A stretch of DNA of 64,000 bases from Odontesthes bonariensis (taxonomy: Eukaryota > Chordata > Actinopteri > Atheriniformes > Atherinopsidae): NCBI RefSeq assembly GCF_027942865.1, contig NC_134510.1:10134743-10198742 (forward strand), written 5' to 3'. This document shows positions 60,522 through 64,000 of the stretch, one piece after another. The notes beneath the pieces are model-generated. The model made no database searches and was not told where the DNA came from. It saw nothing but the letters and a program-made list of their open reading frames with translations. Position numbers and translations under genes: made by a program. Every line of letters starts with the position of its first letter. Positions within the stretch are counted from its first letter, which is position 1.

Positions 60522-60555
60522 AATGTACTTCACAAGTTTTCTTGTGAAGTACATT
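60522..60555. repeat. 15-base perfect hairpin in USP45 intron 1
   Basis: AATGTACTTCACAAG, a TTTT loop, then its exact reverse complement. On the USP45 sense strand the hairpin is followed after 2 bases by AG|GTGAGT, a near-consensus donor, raising the possibility of an alternative 5' exon. Confidence 0.8.
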
Positions 60556-61916
60556 TCTTTGCAAAATGCGAGAATGGATTTCAAATGAGTCTCGATGAGC
60601 AGCGATGAGTTTATTGTCTCCAAAACATATTACACATTCACAATGAAAAAAACAAGACTAACTAAATAGTAAAATAACTTCCAATTAAACAGAAACAGAA
60701 ACAACAGGAAACCGTTGTCCAGCCGGTGTTATGGGATCACAACGTCAGTAATGCCAATGAGTTAGCGAAACTACACGTTTTTGGAAATATAATACATTTA
60801 TACATCAAACAAAGATAACTCATGTAGGGACCGAGAAATCCATCAACAATTAAAGTAATACTCAACACGGGGAGTTTCATTTTTCAGTCATTACCATCGT
60901 TCAAACTTTAAGAGATAGTCAAACGTTGTTGTTTTTTTTAGCTAAAAGTAAAAATCCATCCTTTAAAAGATGTAATTTGATCAACATTATATTGTTGTTC
61001 CATTTGATGACTGAAATGCCAACATTTCACAACCTCCATTGTAACGACGTGCTATATCAACATGCTGCACACCCACTGACTTTTTGGATGATGGCTGAAT
61101 CATCTGTTCATTGTTATGGTTGAAAATCTGATGTCTATTCAACATCAATCAAACGACAAGCACTTTCGCAACAAGCACTGGTTTCAATGTCAGGCCTTTA
61201 AATGACGTGCTCATTGAATTTGGTAATCTGGCAGATCATCAGGAAAGGAATCGTTTTAAAAAGACTGGCACCTTTTACTGCCTATGTAAAAAGAAACTCT
61301 GCGCAAAGTCTTCTCTTGACAAGTTCACCGTGGTGATTTAGTCAAGTTAAAAGATGGCTACATTGTCGACACTATAAGCTCTGACTTTAGGCTCAACATA
61401 ACGTGCAAAAGACCATACTGTACACCTACAATGTTTACTTTTTGCTTGTTTTAGGCGGGGCTCTATCCTCCTCATTCAAGTCATGAGCTATTGAAAAATC
61501 CGATCAGGAGGTTAATGGCCAACTGCCAAATGTGGTCAATTGAATTGACGTAACGGCTTTAAATGGTTTTGTCCTGCAGCCCTGTTAAAGGAGTCTTAAT
61601 TTGAGCCATTTTGACACAGAGCTACTTACCATACTTAGAGCTCAAAGCCTTTTAACCCATGTCAAAATATTTTTTTTTAAACCATTTACGAGTGAATACT
61701 ATGTGAGTGAGAAAAGCCAGTCGGATAAAAGGTGATACTGTACAATACAAAAGCTGTACATCACAAAGCAGGGACACTGTTGTGAGGCCTAAACGGTCAC
61801 AGCAGCAGAGGTTATCTTTAGAACACGGACTTCGTGTCGTTTATCATTGCAGTTTCAGTGATGAACAGATATTTTCCTTCTTTAGATTTGCCAAAAAAAA
61901 TGCAGTGTAAACTCAC

Positions 61917-62060
61917 CTCTTTAAGTTGGCTCCTGTGCCGTTTGTGTTAGCTGATTTCAAAGCCAACAGTGAGATGTCAACTCTTCCTGGCTAACAAACA
62001 GGCTAGCTACATTAGCTTATCACAATGGATACAAACATTAACAGGCAAGTGATATCCGAC
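61917..62060 (-). promoter_or_regulatory. usp45: USP45 candidate 5' UTR exon and promoter
   Basis: On the minus strand AGAG|GTGAGT gives a near-consensus donor with the exon ending at 61917. The acceptor (TTTCAG) lies 8 bases before the USP45 start codon, at 60397, so the first intron would split the 5' UTR. The transcription start is not visible; the upstream limit given is arbitrary. Confidence 0.5.
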
Positions 62061-62949
62061 AAAACAGGGAGATACTACGGCATTTCGACGTACACGGTAA
62101 CGACGACCATAAATAAGTTATTTCAATGTCTTTTTTATTTGCCTTCGACTTCGAAATTAGGCAAGCTGTGAGTAGCCTTGACTAGCACCACTAGTCAACA
62201 TGTAACGCACTACGGCAGCTCAGCTTGGCCGAATGCTGCATTCACTTGCTATTGAAAATATTTGAGTGACAGTCTCACAGAATGATAGGCATCCAAAAGC
62301 TTTTTCTGTGTAAAAAAACTAAATGGATAAAATAACACAAGTGAAATGATACATATGTTCTTCATTTTTATAAGCAGAAACCTTAAATATCAGTGTTGGA
62401 CCAACTTTTTCACAACAGAAAAATGTGTCAAGATGTGTGCCGTTATGTCCACTCCTTTTATTGATCAACATACAGTTTACGGTTTTGACAGCATAGGCTA
62501 CTGGGGTGATAACCTGTGAGAAAATTGGTGATATAGTGGGTAGGAAAGTAACTGGTAGCCTGATGTTTATGTGCAACGCATACACCTGTGAAAACCAATT
62601 TATTCTAAGTTTAGTACATGGTTAGATGTCCAAAAGCACTTTGGTATCACTTTTCCGCCTTTCACATTTTTATTTATTGATTTTCTTATTATCATTTTTA
62701 AAAATCTAATTAGGGCTTCGTCGTATTTTCCTGAATCAACTTGATATCTGTCATGATAACTGACATTTTAAAAAGTACTTAATTCGTTTACAGTTTGAAC
62801 CATTTTGTCCTTTCGGGGACCCGTACCAATGCGCACGCGCAGACGGATTTTTAAGCTGTATGATAGATGTCATAGTACGTCGTGTTACTAAGTAATTGGT
62901 CATTGTTGTGTGGATAAAACGTATTTTTATAGAATTTAGCTAAGCACTT
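62061..62949. other. USP45-TSTD3 intergenic region
   Basis: This is the divergent spacer between the USP45 5' end and TSTD3. It holds no exon I can support. An NRF-1-type site lies at its right end. An 88-codon minus-strand frame at 62319-62585 has no recognisable feature. Confidence 0.5.
62830..62841. promoter_or_regulatory. tstd3: NRF-1-type site upstream of TSTD3
   Basis: TGCGCACGCGCA fits the known NRF-1 consensus YGCGCAYGCGCR exactly and lies about 110 bases before the TSTD3 start codon. NRF-1 commonly drives nuclear genes for mitochondrial proteins, which fits the presequence-like N-terminus. Confidence 0.65.
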
Positions 62950-63907
62950 ATGGCGCTCATAAAGTGCTGGAGGTTTGCTGGTGTTGTCCCTCGACTTTTA
63001 TGGAAAAGTTCCGTTCCAGCCGGGGCTTTTAACCCGGGAGGACGAAGCTGTATGTCCTGCTTTGTCAACACTCACCAAGGTTGCAAAAGTGAGTGTCGCG
63101 TGAAGTGACTCGCTGTCATGTTATTATGTTGTTGTTTGTTATTAAGTCATGGGCTGTGTACTGCGTGCTGGGTTTTTTTGGTTTTTTTTCAGGTACAGAG
63201 TTGCAGCTCCGCAGATTCAGCTCAGAACCAGCCTCCACGGATGTGAGTTATGGGCAGCTGAAGCAGGTCTTGGCTGACCGGAAAGCCATAGTTATAGACG
63301 TCCGTGAGCCCTGGGAACTCAGGGAGTACGGCTTCATCCCGGACTCAATTAACGTGCCCTGTGAGTGCTGTTCTGTCAACCCTTGTACACTAGTTGGGTT
63401 GGTAATTATAAACCACACACTGTCACACAGGTAGAATTATCTATTGGATCCCTGATGTTGGTGATTAGTGAGTGTTTTTTTTTTCGTTGCCTGGAGTGTT
63501 TCTTTAAAACTGCAAAAAAAATCATAATTGACATTCATTACAGTTACCTTTGGGAATGGTATGTTGGAGGACATGATTCTTAACTTCCTTCATGGTTAAC
63601 ATTCTTTAGATGATCTTAAAGACTGATTGTTGAAACAATACCTTGGTGCTGCTAACAACAGCTCCTCAAACCTCCAAACCCATTGAGGTGTTCGTCTAAA
63701 TGCACATTTTTAACTCTAGACCTGTCTCTATCGCTTTCTGTATACAGTGGGACAGGTGAACACTGCCCTCCAGCTGAATCCGGAGGAGTTCAGAGAGAAG
63801 TACGGTGGTGAAATGCCCCAGCAGACAGATAACATTGTGTTCACTTGTCTGGCGGGAATCCGGAGCAAGACCGCACTTGATACAGCCACCTCGCTGGGAT
63901 TTAAAGA
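62950..63907 (+). CDS. tstd3: TSTD3, rhodanese-domain protein (partial, 5' exons)
   Basis: This is a single rhodanese (thiosulfate sulfurtransferase-like) domain protein. Exons are 62950-63088, 63193-63360 and 63748-63907. The phases agree, and the last exon ends in phase 2 at a GTGAGA donor, so the gene continues beyond the window. The N-terminus (MALIKCWRFAGVVPRLLWKS, then LRRFSSEPAST) is basic and fits a mitochondrial presequence with cleavage near RRFSS. The domain follows: VSYGQLKQVL, IVIDVREPWELREYGFIPDS, INVPLGQVNTAL, and the active-site loop with CLAGIRSKTAL. The loop cysteine is present, so sulfur transfer is possible. Its position divergent from USP45 agrees with human TSTD3. TSTD1-like paralogues have a similar domain; I prefer TSTD3 on synteny and the leader sequence. 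Confidence 0.9.
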
Positions 63908-64000
63908 GTGAGACACGATTCTGATCTCATCACGAGGTCCACAAATTACTCATTTACTGATCTCGCATTAATTGCGGTCTTGTGAGCTTCTTTCTCAACC

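Noticed and set aside
1-64000. CRISPR array, operon or prokaryotic cassette
   Set aside because: The repeats are microsatellites and transposons; the genes are spliced vertebrate genes.

Overview
The window is vertebrate, almost certainly teleost, nuclear DNA. Short coding exons are flanked by GT/AG introns. The intergenic and intronic sequence is AT-rich, with CA/GA/AT microsatellites and relics of fish-type hAT, Tc1/mariner, Harbinger-like and non-LTR (LINE) elements. There is no prokaryotic organisation and no CRISPR array. I rebuilt the gene models by hand from splice sites, reading phase and remembered vertebrate orthologues. No alignment or RNA evidence was available.

Layout. At 1-1200 there is a CpG-containing stretch with no gene I can name. 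COQ3 (minus strand, coding 1421-9205, 6 coding exons, 339 aa) is the mitochondrial O-methyltransferase of ubiquinone synthesis. PNISR (minus, coding 10999-17963, 10 coding exons, 817 aa) is an SR-related nuclear speckle protein; its candidate promoter and 5' exon lie near 18.5 kb. At 18.6-21.9 kb there is intergenic DNA with a Tc1 relic and a LINE relic. A plus-strand gene of 6 exons (21879-23773, 368 aa) follows, which I do not recognise. USP45 (minus, coding 28215-60389, 17 coding exons, 808 aa) is a zinc-finger ubiquitin-specific protease with very large, transposon-filled introns and a candidate 5' UTR exon ending at 61917. TSTD3 (plus, from 62950 and running off the right edge) is a rhodanese-domain protein.

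From memory, the order COQ3-PNISR-USP45-TSTD3, with TSTD3 divergent from USP45, matches human 6q16.2. This is therefore an ordinary conserved block and not an operon. The genes share no pathway: one acts in mitochondrial quinone synthesis, one in mRNA processing, one in deubiquitination, and one has a sulfurtransferase-like fold.

The least explained item is the unrecognised 368-residue gene between PNISR and USP45. Also worth a second look are a 78-base in-frame candidate cassette exon just before the USP45 catalytic cysteine exon, COQ3 introns that begin inside TG repeats, two related palindromic TTAA-flanked elements whose central spacers lie in opposite orientation, and two hAT-type elements with readable 8-base target duplications.
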